Part shown: positions 53,301 to 61,121 of the stretch, piece by piece
Position numbering within the stretch: position 1 is the stretch's first letter
How the letters are laid out: each line of letters opens with the position of its first letter
Source: JABMMZ01 sp040386935
GTDB lineage: Bacteria > Bacteroidota > Bacteroidia > NS11-12g > UBA955
Direction: 5' to 3'
DNA: 64,000 nucleotides
Assembly (NCBI GenBank): GCA_040386935.1
Contig: JAZKEQ010000014.1
Location: forward strand, 1 to 64,000
Translations under genes and position numbers: made by a program
The notes under the pieces: model-generated
Database searches by the model: none
What the model was told of the DNA's origin: nothing
Seen by the model: the letters and a program-made list of their open reading frames with translations, nothing else

Positions 53301-55958
53301 ATGAAAAAACAATTCTTAGCCAATAACTTACATTCAGTTTTATTGGTCTCTCTCTTTATTTTTTTTGGCACTCTACAAACAACTGCTCAAACAAAAACAG
53401 TCGGTTTATTAAAACACTTTAACGGTACTCAAGAAAACGGCTATGTTCTTTTTGCTCCATTAAAAATTGATACTACCTATCTGATTGATAAATGCGGAAA
53501 AAAAGTACATCAGTGGGCCAGTAAATACACCCCGGGACTATCAGTTTATCTAAAGCCCAATGGCAATCTTTTAAAAACTTGTACATTTACAGATACAACA
53601 TTTGGACTTGCAGGTGGCAGGGGTGGCATTATTGAAGAATTTGACTGGGATAACAACCTGCTATGGCAATACAAAATTTTCAACGATTCGTTGTGTCAGC
53701 ATCATGATATTAGACCTCTACCAAATGGCAATGTTTTGGTATTAGCATGGCATGCTATTTCAAAAAATAGTGCAATTGCAATGGGACGTGATCCAAACAA
53801 TTTTTCTTCTGATGAAGTATGGGGTGAACGCTTAATTGAATTAAAACCAATAGGTACTGATAGTGCAGAAATTGTATGGCAATGGGATTTGTTTGACCAC
53901 ATTATACAAGACAAAAATAGCATGTTACCTAATTATGGTATTGTCAGCCAAAATCCACAATTAATTGATTTTAATTACGCCCACGATTTAAATACTTATG
54001 ACTGGATACATGCCAATAGCATCGATTACAATGCTGACTTAGATCAAATTGTAATGAGTTGTCACAATGTTAGCGAGATTTGGATTATCGACCACAGCAC
54101 TACTACAGGACAAGCTAAAGGGCATACTGGTGGCAACTCTGGTCGAGGAGGTGATATTCTATACAGATGGGGTAATCCTGAGGCGTATAAAAAAGGTGGC
54201 TCCCTTGATCGCAAATTATTCAGACAACACAATGCCAATTGGATTCCACCTGGCTACAAAGATTCAGGCAATATTATGATTTTCAATAATGGTTGGGGAA
54301 GGGATACTTCATATTCTAGCATAGATGTAATTAAACCGCCTTTAGCAAATGGCATATACAATCCCTCTTTACCATATCTCCCATCTACACTATCATGGCA
54401 ATATAAAGACTCAGTGCCAACAAGATTTTTTTCTCAGATAATATCGGGCGCGCATCGTTTATCTAATGGCAATACATTGATATGCAGTGGTGTTCAGGGC
54501 CGATTATTTGAGGTAACTTTGCAGAAAAAAATTGTTTGGGAATACCGAAATCCTATTTCCCAGGTAGCAGTTCAAAAAGATGGTGAGGGCGCATCTAATA
54601 ACTCTGTATTCAGATGTACATTTTATCCCAACACTTACGCTGCATTTAAAAACAAAAGTCTGACACCATACGGCACAATTGAGAAAAACCCTTATGCATA
54701 CTCATGCAATTATGAAACTGTAACACCTAAGGTAGTTACTGTTACCCCAAAAAAGAATGATACCGGTATAGTGAATAACACAACACTCAAAATCACTTTC
54801 AGTGAAGCTGTATTACCACTTAACTCAGACATTAAAATATATGAGAACAATACACTCCATGAAACCATCAATGCAAAAGATGCTGCAGTGAGTATTGCAA
54901 CCAATATCGTAACAATTACACCTTTACTGCCTTTCAAATACAATTCAAGAATTTCAGTGACAGTACCGATAGGCACATTCAGAGATTCATCGAACAATAC
55001 AGCTGCAAAAATTGACAGTTCAGCTTGGTTCTTTTTCACTAAGAAAAAGTACACTTCTAATCCTGTATTATTCCCTCCTCACCTAGCCACTAATATTTCT
55101 ATAAATTCAACTTTACAAATGCAATTTTCAGAAACGGTTACAAAAACAACCTTTGGTAATATTAAAATTTACGAGAACAATATATTAAAGCAAACCATCC
55201 CTGTAAATAGCAGTGCAGTTGTGCTTTCAGGCAATACTGCAACAATTACGCTTCCACAGGCTCTCTCTTATGGTGTGTCTGTTAGTGTAACTGTTGACCA
55301 TTGTTTCAAAAATAGTTCTGACTTCCCAAATATGCCAATTGCATTGGGTCAATGGTCATTCACAACCCGTTCATTGCCCTCAATAGTTAAACTAACTCCA
55401 ACGCATGAAGCTGTTAATGTCAGCTTAAATGCGCAAGTATCTGTTGAGTTTGACAGAAGTATTTTCCCGGGTATTATTGATTATATTTATGTGTATGAAA
55501 ATGACATGATCAAAGACACCATCGCTATTAACGGTCCAAGGGTATCAATTATAAGAAACTTATTGAGCTTTGATATCAATACTGATTTTAATGAAAATTC
55601 AAGAATTGCAATTACCATTAAACCGGGTGTACTCGCAGATACTTTCGGTACTGCTTTTACCGGAATTGATTCTAGTGCATGGAACTTCCAAACAAAAGCA
55701 TCTTCCTCCATCTTGAACATCAAAAACAATTTATCTGATTTAAAAATATATCCAAATCCTAATAAAGGTCAATTTACAATCAATAGTAAAGAAGAAATAA
55801 AGACAGTAAAGGTATTTGACCTAACAGGAAGAGCAATTGAATTTGACATCGTCAATAAATCAGATTTAACTGCTGAATTGAAGCTCAAAAATATAGCTGC
55901 CGGTCATTATATCATCATGATCAATGACAACCAAAAAACAGAAATTATTGTTCAATAA
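53301..55958 (+). CDS. arylsulfotransferase-like protein with three Ig-like domains and T9SS sorting domain (copy 1)
   Basis: An 885-residue exported protein (signal MKKQFLANNLHSVLLVSLFI, cleavage after TTA). Residues ~30-470 form an arylsulfotransferase-like beta-propeller with QHHDIRPLPNGNVLVLAWH, DWIHANSIDYNADLDQIVMS, FRQHNANWIP and GAHRLSNGNTLICSGVQG. Three Big_5-type Ig-like domains follow (about 473-583, 583-690 and 694-800), each with the NxxLxIxFSE pattern. The type A sorting domain starts at KIYPNPNKGQFTI (about 813). It is probably surface-displayed; the sulfo-donor is unknown. ATG 53301 is preferred to GTG 53283. Confidence 0.88.
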   Translation: MKKQFLANNLHSVLLVSLFIFFGTLQTTAQTKTVGLLKHFNGTQENGYVLFAPLKIDTTYLIDKCGKKVHQWASKYTPGLSVYLKPNGNLLKTCTFTDTTFGLAGGRGGIIEEFDWDNNLLWQYKIFNDSLCQHHDIRPLPNGNVLVLAWHAISKNSAIAMGRDPNNFSSDEVWGERLIELKPIGTDSAEIVWQWDLFDHIIQDKNSMLPNYGIVSQNPQLIDFNYAHDLNTYDWIHANSIDYNADLDQIVMSCHNVSEIWIIDHSTTTGQAKGHTGGNSGRGGDILYRWGNPEAYKKGGSLDRKLFRQHNANWIPPGYKDSGNIMIFNNGWGRDTSYSSIDVIKPPLANGIYNPSLPYLPSTLSWQYKDSVPTRFFSQIISGAHRLSNGNTLICSGVQGRLFEVTLQKKIVWEYRNPISQVAVQKDGEGASNNSVFRCTFYPNTYAAFKNKSLTPYGTIEKNPYAYSCNYETVTPKVVTVTPKKNDTGIVNNTTLKITFSEAVLPLNSDIKIYENNTLHETINAKDAAVSIATNIVTITPLLPFKYNSRISVTVPIGTFRDSSNNTAAKIDSSAWFFFTKKKYTSNPVLFPPHLATNISINSTLQMQFSETVTKTTFGNIKIYENNILKQTIPVNSSAVVLSGNTATITLPQALSYGVSVSVTVDHCFKNSSDFPNMPIALGQWSFTTRSLPSIVKLTPTHEAVNVSLNAQVSVEFDRSIFPGIIDYIYVYENDMIKDTIAINGPRVSIIRNLLSFDINTDFNENSRIAITIKPGVLADTFGTAFTGIDSSAWNFQTKASSSILNIKNNLSDLKIYPNPNKGQFTINSKEEIKTVKVFDLTGRAIEFDIVNKSDLTAELKLKNIAAGHYIIMINDNQKTEIIVQ

Positions 55959-56123
55959 TACAGCTGAATTCTTCAACGTTTAAACATTGAAATGCATTGA
56001 TTTTTAAATGCATATCTGTTTCATCGAAAATTAAGGCTTTAATTGTCACGGTCTTGTCATTTTTAAATTTCAAAACTTAGATAGTACTTAGAAAATGACT
56101 TACTTCGTCTCAATTTCTAGTAT

Positions 56124-58787
56124 ATGAGTTTATTTTCCCATTTCAGTTCCGGTAAGCAGAAACTAATTCTGTCGATTGCCTTACTTTGCTCTGCTCTAAC
56201 TTCTTTTTCACAAACTAAAACACTTGGACTTACCAAACATTTCCCCGGATCGCAAGAAAATGGTTACGTTCTCTTTAGTCCCCTGAATTGCGACACTACT
56301 TATTTAATAGACAAATGTGGCAAAAAAGTTCACAAATGGGTAAGTGAGTACACCCCCGGATTATCAGTGTTTCTAAAGCCGAATGGCAATCTGATTAAAA
56401 CAGGCACCTATACAGATACTACATTTGGCACAGCCGGTGGAAGAGGTGGAATTATTGAAGAATTCGATTGGGATAATAATTTGATTTGGCGTTACAAAAT
56501 TTTCAACGATTCACTTTGTCAACATCACGATATTACACCGTTGGCCAATGGCAATGTACTGGTATTGGCCTGGCATGCTATTTCTAAAGCCGAGGCAATC
56601 GGACTTGGGCGCGATCTTGCTAATTTTAGTGCTACCCAAACAGAACTTTGGGGAGAAAGAATCATTGAATTAAAGCCTATAGGAACAGACAGTGCTGAAA
56701 TTGTTTGGCAATGGGACCTTTTTGATCACATTATACAGGACAATAATGCAGGCTTACCAAATTATGGCACTATTTCTCAGAATCCGCAATTACTGAATAT
56801 TAACTATGCTATTAATCTGAAAACCAATGATTGGATACACGCTAATAGCCTCGACTACAATGAAGAACTTGATCAAATCGTTATCAGTTGTCATAATATC
56901 AGTGAAATATGGATCATTGACCACAGTACAACAATAGCAGAGGCTAAAGGCCATACAGGCGGCAACACCAATAAAGGTGGCGACTTGCTATATCGTTGGG
57001 GCAATCCTATAGCATACGGCAACGGCACTAAATTCGATCGAAAATTATTCAGACAACACAATGCCAATTGGATTCCTAATGGTTATAAAGATTCAGGCTC
57101 TATCATGATATTTAATAATGGACTTGAAAGAGACACCGCTTATTCATCCATTGAAGTGATTACACCACCCCTATTAAGTAATGGCAATTATTCTTCCTCA
57201 CTTCCCTACTCACCGGTATCTCCTACCTGGCGATATAGCGACTCTGTTCCTACAAAATTTTATTCCCCTATTATTTCAGGAGCACACCGCTTACCAAATG
57301 GCAATACATTAATATGCAGTGGTGTTCAAGGCAAGTTTTTTGAAGTTACCCAACAAAAGAAAATAGTTTGGGAATACATCAATCCTGTGGCTGCCGCAAC
57401 AGTACAAACTGATGGTCAAACTTCCAATAATAATTCAGTTTTCCGTTGCACATTCTATCCAAGCAGTTATGCCGCATTCAAAAACAGAAGTCTGCCTTCA
57501 TTGGGAACGCTTGAAAAAAATTCATATGTTTATTCTTGTACTTATGAAAAAACTGCCCCTAAGCTTTTAACATTATCCCCATTGAAAAATGAAAAGGATG
57601 TAATTGTAAATTCAACGCTTCAAATCACTTTTGATGAAGCTGTTGTTCCATTAAATTCACAAATTAAAATTTTTGCTAATAATATTTTAGTTGAATCAAT
57701 AGGCAGCAATAGCAGTAAGGTAGTTATGAATAACAAAACAGTAACTATATCCCCTTCACAACCATTTGTAGAAGGAGTTAGAGTATCTGTACTAGTGCCG
57801 GTCGGAAGTTTCAGAGATTCATCAAATAATACTACTTCAAAAATTGATAGCTCTGCCTGGTTTTTTTATATTAAAAAGAATTATATCGCTTCCCCGGTAT
57901 TATTCCCATTACATTTATCTACTAACATATCTTCTAATACCACATTGAAATTACAATTTGCTGAAACAGTTACTAAAGGAACAAGTGGCAGCATCAGATT
58001 ATATGAAGATGGTGTTTTAAAACAAACGATACCAGTTAGCAGTAGCAGTATTGTGGTATCAGGATCTACTGTTACAATAACACCTTCTAGCAAATTCTCA
58101 AACGGGTCCGTTATAAGTGTATCAATTGATGAGTGTTTTAAAAACTCACTCAACTACCCTAATCGTCCGACAACAATGAATGAATGGCGCTTTACCATTA
58201 TTTCAGCACCTGTAATTATAAAACTGACCCCCGACCACAAAGCATCCAATGTAAGTTTGAACGCTACACTTTCAATGGAATTTGATAGAAGTATTTTCCA
58301 AGGAACTGTTGGTCAAATTTATATTTATGAAAACAATGTAATTAAAGACTCTATCATCAGCAATGGACCTCGTGCCACTATTATGAATAACAAATTGAGT
58401 TTTGATATTAATACTGATTTCAAAGAAAATGCATGGATAGCAATCCGCATAAAACCAGGAATACTGATAGACTCAGTTGGTGTTCCATTTGCCGGTATAG
58501 ATACAACTGAATGGAATTTCACGACTGCCAGTCCTTCATCAGTGCATTCGGTTAAATCAGGTTTGCAATTCCAATTATATCCTAACCCGAATAAAGGACA
58601 GTTTACCATTTCAAATTCAACTACCATTAATAGCTTAGAAATTTATGATTTATCAGGTAAAAAAATTGAATTTGAGCAATTAAAAACAGATGAGAAACAA
58701 GTTCAGATAACAATGAAACAGTATGCTACCGGGCAATATCTGTTAGTAGTGAACGGCACACAAACTCAGGTGTTAATCATTCAATAA
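56124..58787 (+). CDS. arylsulfotransferase-like protein with three Ig-like domains and T9SS sorting domain (copy 2)
   Basis: An 887-residue tandem paralogue of the preceding gene with the same architecture: signal peptide ending SFSQ, arylsulfotransferase-like propeller with QHHDITPLANGNVLVLAWH and DWIHANSLDYNEELDQIVIS, three Ig-like domains, and a type A sorting domain from QLYPNPNKGQFTI. The propellers are much more alike than the signal peptides, and the third Ig domain is also close (SMEFDRSIFQGTV). The 165-bp intergenic gap holds no exact promoter box. Ended by a strong terminator. Confidence 0.88.
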   Translation: MSLFSHFSSGKQKLILSIALLCSALTSFSQTKTLGLTKHFPGSQENGYVLFSPLNCDTTYLIDKCGKKVHKWVSEYTPGLSVFLKPNGNLIKTGTYTDTTFGTAGGRGGIIEEFDWDNNLIWRYKIFNDSLCQHHDITPLANGNVLVLAWHAISKAEAIGLGRDLANFSATQTELWGERIIELKPIGTDSAEIVWQWDLFDHIIQDNNAGLPNYGTISQNPQLLNINYAINLKTNDWIHANSLDYNEELDQIVISCHNISEIWIIDHSTTIAEAKGHTGGNTNKGGDLLYRWGNPIAYGNGTKFDRKLFRQHNANWIPNGYKDSGSIMIFNNGLERDTAYSSIEVITPPLLSNGNYSSSLPYSPVSPTWRYSDSVPTKFYSPIISGAHRLPNGNTLICSGVQGKFFEVTQQKKIVWEYINPVAAATVQTDGQTSNNNSVFRCTFYPSSYAAFKNRSLPSLGTLEKNSYVYSCTYEKTAPKLLTLSPLKNEKDVIVNSTLQITFDEAVVPLNSQIKIFANNILVESIGSNSSKVVMNNKTVTISPSQPFVEGVRVSVLVPVGSFRDSSNNTTSKIDSSAWFFYIKKNYIASPVLFPLHLSTNISSNTTLKLQFAETVTKGTSGSIRLYEDGVLKQTIPVSSSSIVVSGSTVTITPSSKFSNGSVISVSIDECFKNSLNYPNRPTTMNEWRFTIISAPVIIKLTPDHKASNVSLNATLSMEFDRSIFQGTVGQIYIYENNVIKDSIISNGPRATIMNNKLSFDINTDFKENAWIAIRIKPGILIDSVGVPFAGIDTTEWNFTTASPSSVHSVKSGLQFQLYPNPNKGQFTISNSTTINSLEIYDLSGKKIEFEQLKTDEKQVQITMKQYATGQYLLVVNGTQTQVLIIQ

Positions 58788-58865
58788 ATAAGCAGGCTGA
58801 ATACTTACAGCATAACAAGGCAAGTAAATTCAGCAATATATTAAACTGTTATAAATTATAAATAG

Positions 58866-58902
58866 AAAAGGTGTTTACCCATTCAGGATAAACACCTTTT
58901 TT
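58866..58902. terminator. bidirectional terminator
   Basis: Perfect stem AAAAGGTGTTTA / TAAACACCTTTT with an 11-nt loop and T-run, between the second arylsulfotransferase gene and the convergent Spy-like gene. Confidence 0.88.
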
Positions 58903-58930
58903 GTATAACCAAACCAAATACTAATTGGTT

Positions 58931-59431
58931 TTATTCTTCGGGTGGAGGGCCCTGTCCTTTTTTAGGTGCTTTTTTAAGATGTCCAACTTTCTGCATCATT
59001 TCCTTTTTAAAGGCTTTTTCTGTTGTAGGAATCATGGCTACTTTTTTAATTGGCAATACTTTTTTGAATTTGCCTAAATAATCTTTGTAAAGGGCATTTT
59101 GATCTTCATGTAATTTCACCAAAGCATTTAAATATTCCTCAGCTTTTTTATCATCCATAAATACAATTTCATTTGATTTATACTTCTTTTGGAAGGTATC
59201 CCTTAAAGCTTTTTCCTTTTGTCTGTACTCATCATATAAAGGCCAGAAAGCTTTTTGTTCTGCCTCTGTCAATGCAAGTTTATCATTGAAATATTTTTTT
59301 CGCAATTCATTGATTTTTGCCTCCTTTTCTTCTTTGTTTTTATGAGGCTTGTTGGCGTTTTGTGCCTGCATGGCCGGCATGCTTATCATCAAGCATAAGC
59401 CAAGTGCTATCGTCCATATTGTATTTTTCAT
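58931..59431 (-). CDS. Spy/CpxP-like periplasmic protein ('sensor of ECF-type sigma factor')
   Basis: A 166-residue exported protein (signal KNTIWTIALGLCLMISMPAM). It is highly charged and helical with the LTEAEQKAFWPLYDEYRQK pattern of the Bacteroidota family called 'sensor of ECF-type sigma factor', related in design to Spy/CpxP chaperones. A Lys/Pro/Gly-rich tail ends in PPPEE. It lies directly after the anti-sigma-like gene (13 bp), suggesting envelope-stress sensing. ATG at 59437 is an equal alternative start. Confidence 0.8.
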   Translation of the reverse strand: MKNTIWTIALGLCLMISMPAMQAQNANKPHKNKEEKEAKINELRKKYFNDKLALTEAEQKAFWPLYDEYRQKEKALRDTFQKKYKSNEIVFMDDKKAEEYLNALVKLHEDQNALYKDYLGKFKKVLPIKKVAMIPTTEKAFKKEMMQKVGHLKKAPKKGQGPPPEE

Positions 59432-59444
59432 ATGCATTTATTGA

Positions 59445-59891
59445 TTAAATTTCTATTTCGTCATCCAATGGTGAATATTCTTCATCCAGTAATTCGATTT
59501 GTTCTGTTTCAGAATAATTAACAGTATTTACCTTGAGAATAATTTCCTCTCTGTATAAGCTGTCAACTGCCTCTTCATCTACTATGTCCATGAACTCATC
59601 TTCTGATACATCCACATCATTGGTATAATTGGCTAATTCAAGTGAATCCACATCTGTTGAGGCCAGGTTAAAATCACTATCATTTGAATTATTGTATAAC
59701 AGTGCTGACAATCCTATTGTCATTGCCACCCCTGCCGCTACCATCCATTTTTTATAATTCACCCATACACCTAATGATTGTTTAGGGTGGTATATTTTAT
59801 TCATTACCTCCTTGTCGAATGATTCGAAGTAACCTTCGGGTACTTTGAAGGGGTTTTTTTTAAAATTCGGGTGTAATTCGTTGTTTTCCAT
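59445..59891 (-). CDS. membrane anti-sigma-like protein
   Basis: A 148-residue single-pass membrane protein. A short cytoplasmic N-terminus (KNPFKVPEGYFESFDKEVM) is typical of Bacteroidota anti-sigma-like partners, followed by one helix (about 50-67, WMVAAGVAMTIGLSALLY) and an acidic outer domain rich in Asp/Glu (DVDVSEDEFMDIVDEE). It sits between the sigma factor and the Spy-like gene. Regulation of the sigma factor is inferred from context. Confidence 0.75.
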   Translation of the reverse strand: MENNELHPNFKKNPFKVPEGYFESFDKEVMNKIYHPKQSLGVWVNYKKWMVAAGVAMTIGLSALLYNNSNDSDFNLASTDVDSLELANYTNDVDVSEDEFMDIVDEEAVDSLYREEIILKVNTVNYSETEQIELLDEEYSPLDDEIEI

Positions 59892-59928
59892 TCCGTTTGT
59901 TGTTATGACTGTTGCTATTGTTAAAGGT

Positions 59929-60489
59929 TTAATCTAAACCGAAATATTTTTTAATTTTTTCTACTGCAAAATGGTAACTGCTTTTTAACGCCCCTACAGA
60001 AGTGCCAGTGATATCGGCAATCTCATTGTATTGCAAATCATCAAAATACTTATAATTGAATACCAGTCGCTGTTTTTCCGGCAAGGTGAGTAAGGCCAAC
60101 TGAAGCTTTTTCAATATCGCCTCTCCTTCAATTTCAGAACCGCTGTCTATCATTTTATTGTAATTTCCATCGCTGTCGAGTAAATCATCAAATGACTGAA
60201 ATTTGTTTTTTTGTTTTAAAAAAGTCACACTTTCATTATAGGCAATGCGGTATATAAAACTGCTAAGTGCGCTATTGAATTGAAATGATTCGGCATTTTT
60301 CCATAATTTAATAAAAACAATCTGACTGACTTCATCGGCATCATCGTGACTAATCACTATTCGCCTCACTTGCCAATACACCTTTTGTTTATAGCGTTTT
60401 ACAACCTCTGCAAATAAATGCTCAGGCTTTTGTTTTTCAACAAAATCCCTGAACAAATCGTGGTCGCTTAAACTATTTGCCTGAATCAA
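59929..60489 (-). CDS. sigma-70 family RNA polymerase sigma factor (ECF-like)
   Basis: About 186 residues with region 2 (HDDADEVSQIVFIKLWKNAE, FIYRIAYNESVTFLK) and region 4 (LPEKQRLVFNYKYFDDLQY, EIADITGTSVGALKSSYHFA). Lacks region 3, as in ECF sigmas. The frame opens upstream to TTG 60534, but that codon is within a -7-like TATTTTGC, so TTG 60489 is chosen; the true start is uncertain. Followed by the anti-sigma-like and Spy-like genes. It probably controls envelope functions. Confidence 0.88.
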   Translation of the reverse strand: MIQANSLSDHDLFRDFVEKQKPEHLFAEVVKRYKQKVYWQVRRIVISHDDADEVSQIVFIKLWKNAESFQFNSALSSFIYRIAYNESVTFLKQKNKFQSFDDLLDSDGNYNKMIDSGSEIEGEAILKKLQLALLTLPEKQRLVFNYKYFDDLQYNEIADITGTSVGALKSSYHFAVEKIKKYFGLD

Positions 60490-60541
60490 TTTCAGTAATA
60501 GGACAAATTCAATACCAAATGGTTTAATCTGCAAAATAAAT

Positions 60542-60549
60542 TATCTTCG
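60542..60549 (+). promoter_or_regulatory. -7-like box (TATCTTCG) of the redoxin operon
   Basis: One mismatch to TAnnTTTG (TTCG), only 5 nt before ATG 60555, so the mRNA may be leaderless. It is divergent from the sigma factor gene. Confidence 0.4.
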
Positions 60550-60554
60550 CTTGC

Positions 60555-61121
60555 ATGTACAGGTACAGCTATCGCATTACATTTATTTTGATTGTTATAC
60601 TCACAATTAGTTGTGGTTCACCAAAAAGCAAAAAAACACATTCACCTGATTTCGCTTCCGGCTTAAGACTGAGTACTACTGAGCCAACAGTGGTTTTTTT
60701 TATTTCACTGGATTGCCCGATTTGCCAGAAATATCAGGGCAGTTATAAACCTTTACTCCAACAATTTGACAAAAAAGCAGACTTTCTATTTATTGTGGAA
60801 GGCGATGTAAAAGATGAAGAGGTGAGAACATTTTGCAAGTATGATTCAATCCCTACACAAATGATGCTAATTGATGACAATGGCTTTTTTGCCAAATCAT
60901 TAGGTGCTACAGTGACCCCTCAAGTGAAGATTTATAGCAGCGCAGGCATTGGCAAATATGCATATTCAGGTGCTATAGACGATAGATTTCCTAATCTTGG
61001 CAGCCAACGTACTGAAGCTAGTATTAATTATGTTGAGAAAGCATTAATTTCGTTGCTGAATCATGTGCCTGTCGAAATTCCAGAAACTACTCCTGTCGGC
61101 TGTTTTATTGAGCCTCAGTAG
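60555..61121 (+). CDS. redoxin-type lipoprotein with CPIC active site
   Basis: A 188-residue predicted lipoprotein (lipobox TISC, Cys20) with a thioredoxin/redoxin fold: SLDCPICQKYQGSYKPLL with Cys54 and Cys57, and the cis-Pro region TVTPQVKIY. In related proteins I recall, this domain is fused in front of a cytochrome c/copper monooxygenase-like module. Here that module is the next gene, and the C-terminal 19 codons (ending TPVGCFIEPQ, the linker-like motif) overlap its signal peptide by 59 nt in another frame. Confidence 0.85.
   Translation: MYRYSYRITFILIVILTISCGSPKSKKTHSPDFASGLRLSTTEPTVVFFISLDCPICQKYQGSYKPLLQQFDKKADFLFIVEGDVKDEEVRTFCKYDSIPTQMMLIDDNGFFAKSLGATVTPQVKIYSSAGIGKYAYSGAIDDRFPNLGSQRTEASINYVEKALISLLNHVPVEIPETTPVGCFIEPQ

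Noticed and set aside
61063..61121. Sequencing frameshift joining the redoxin and haem/copper frames
   Set aside because: The second frame has an ATG and a complete lipoprotein signal peptide, and the first ends in its own stop; real overlapping genes explain both better.
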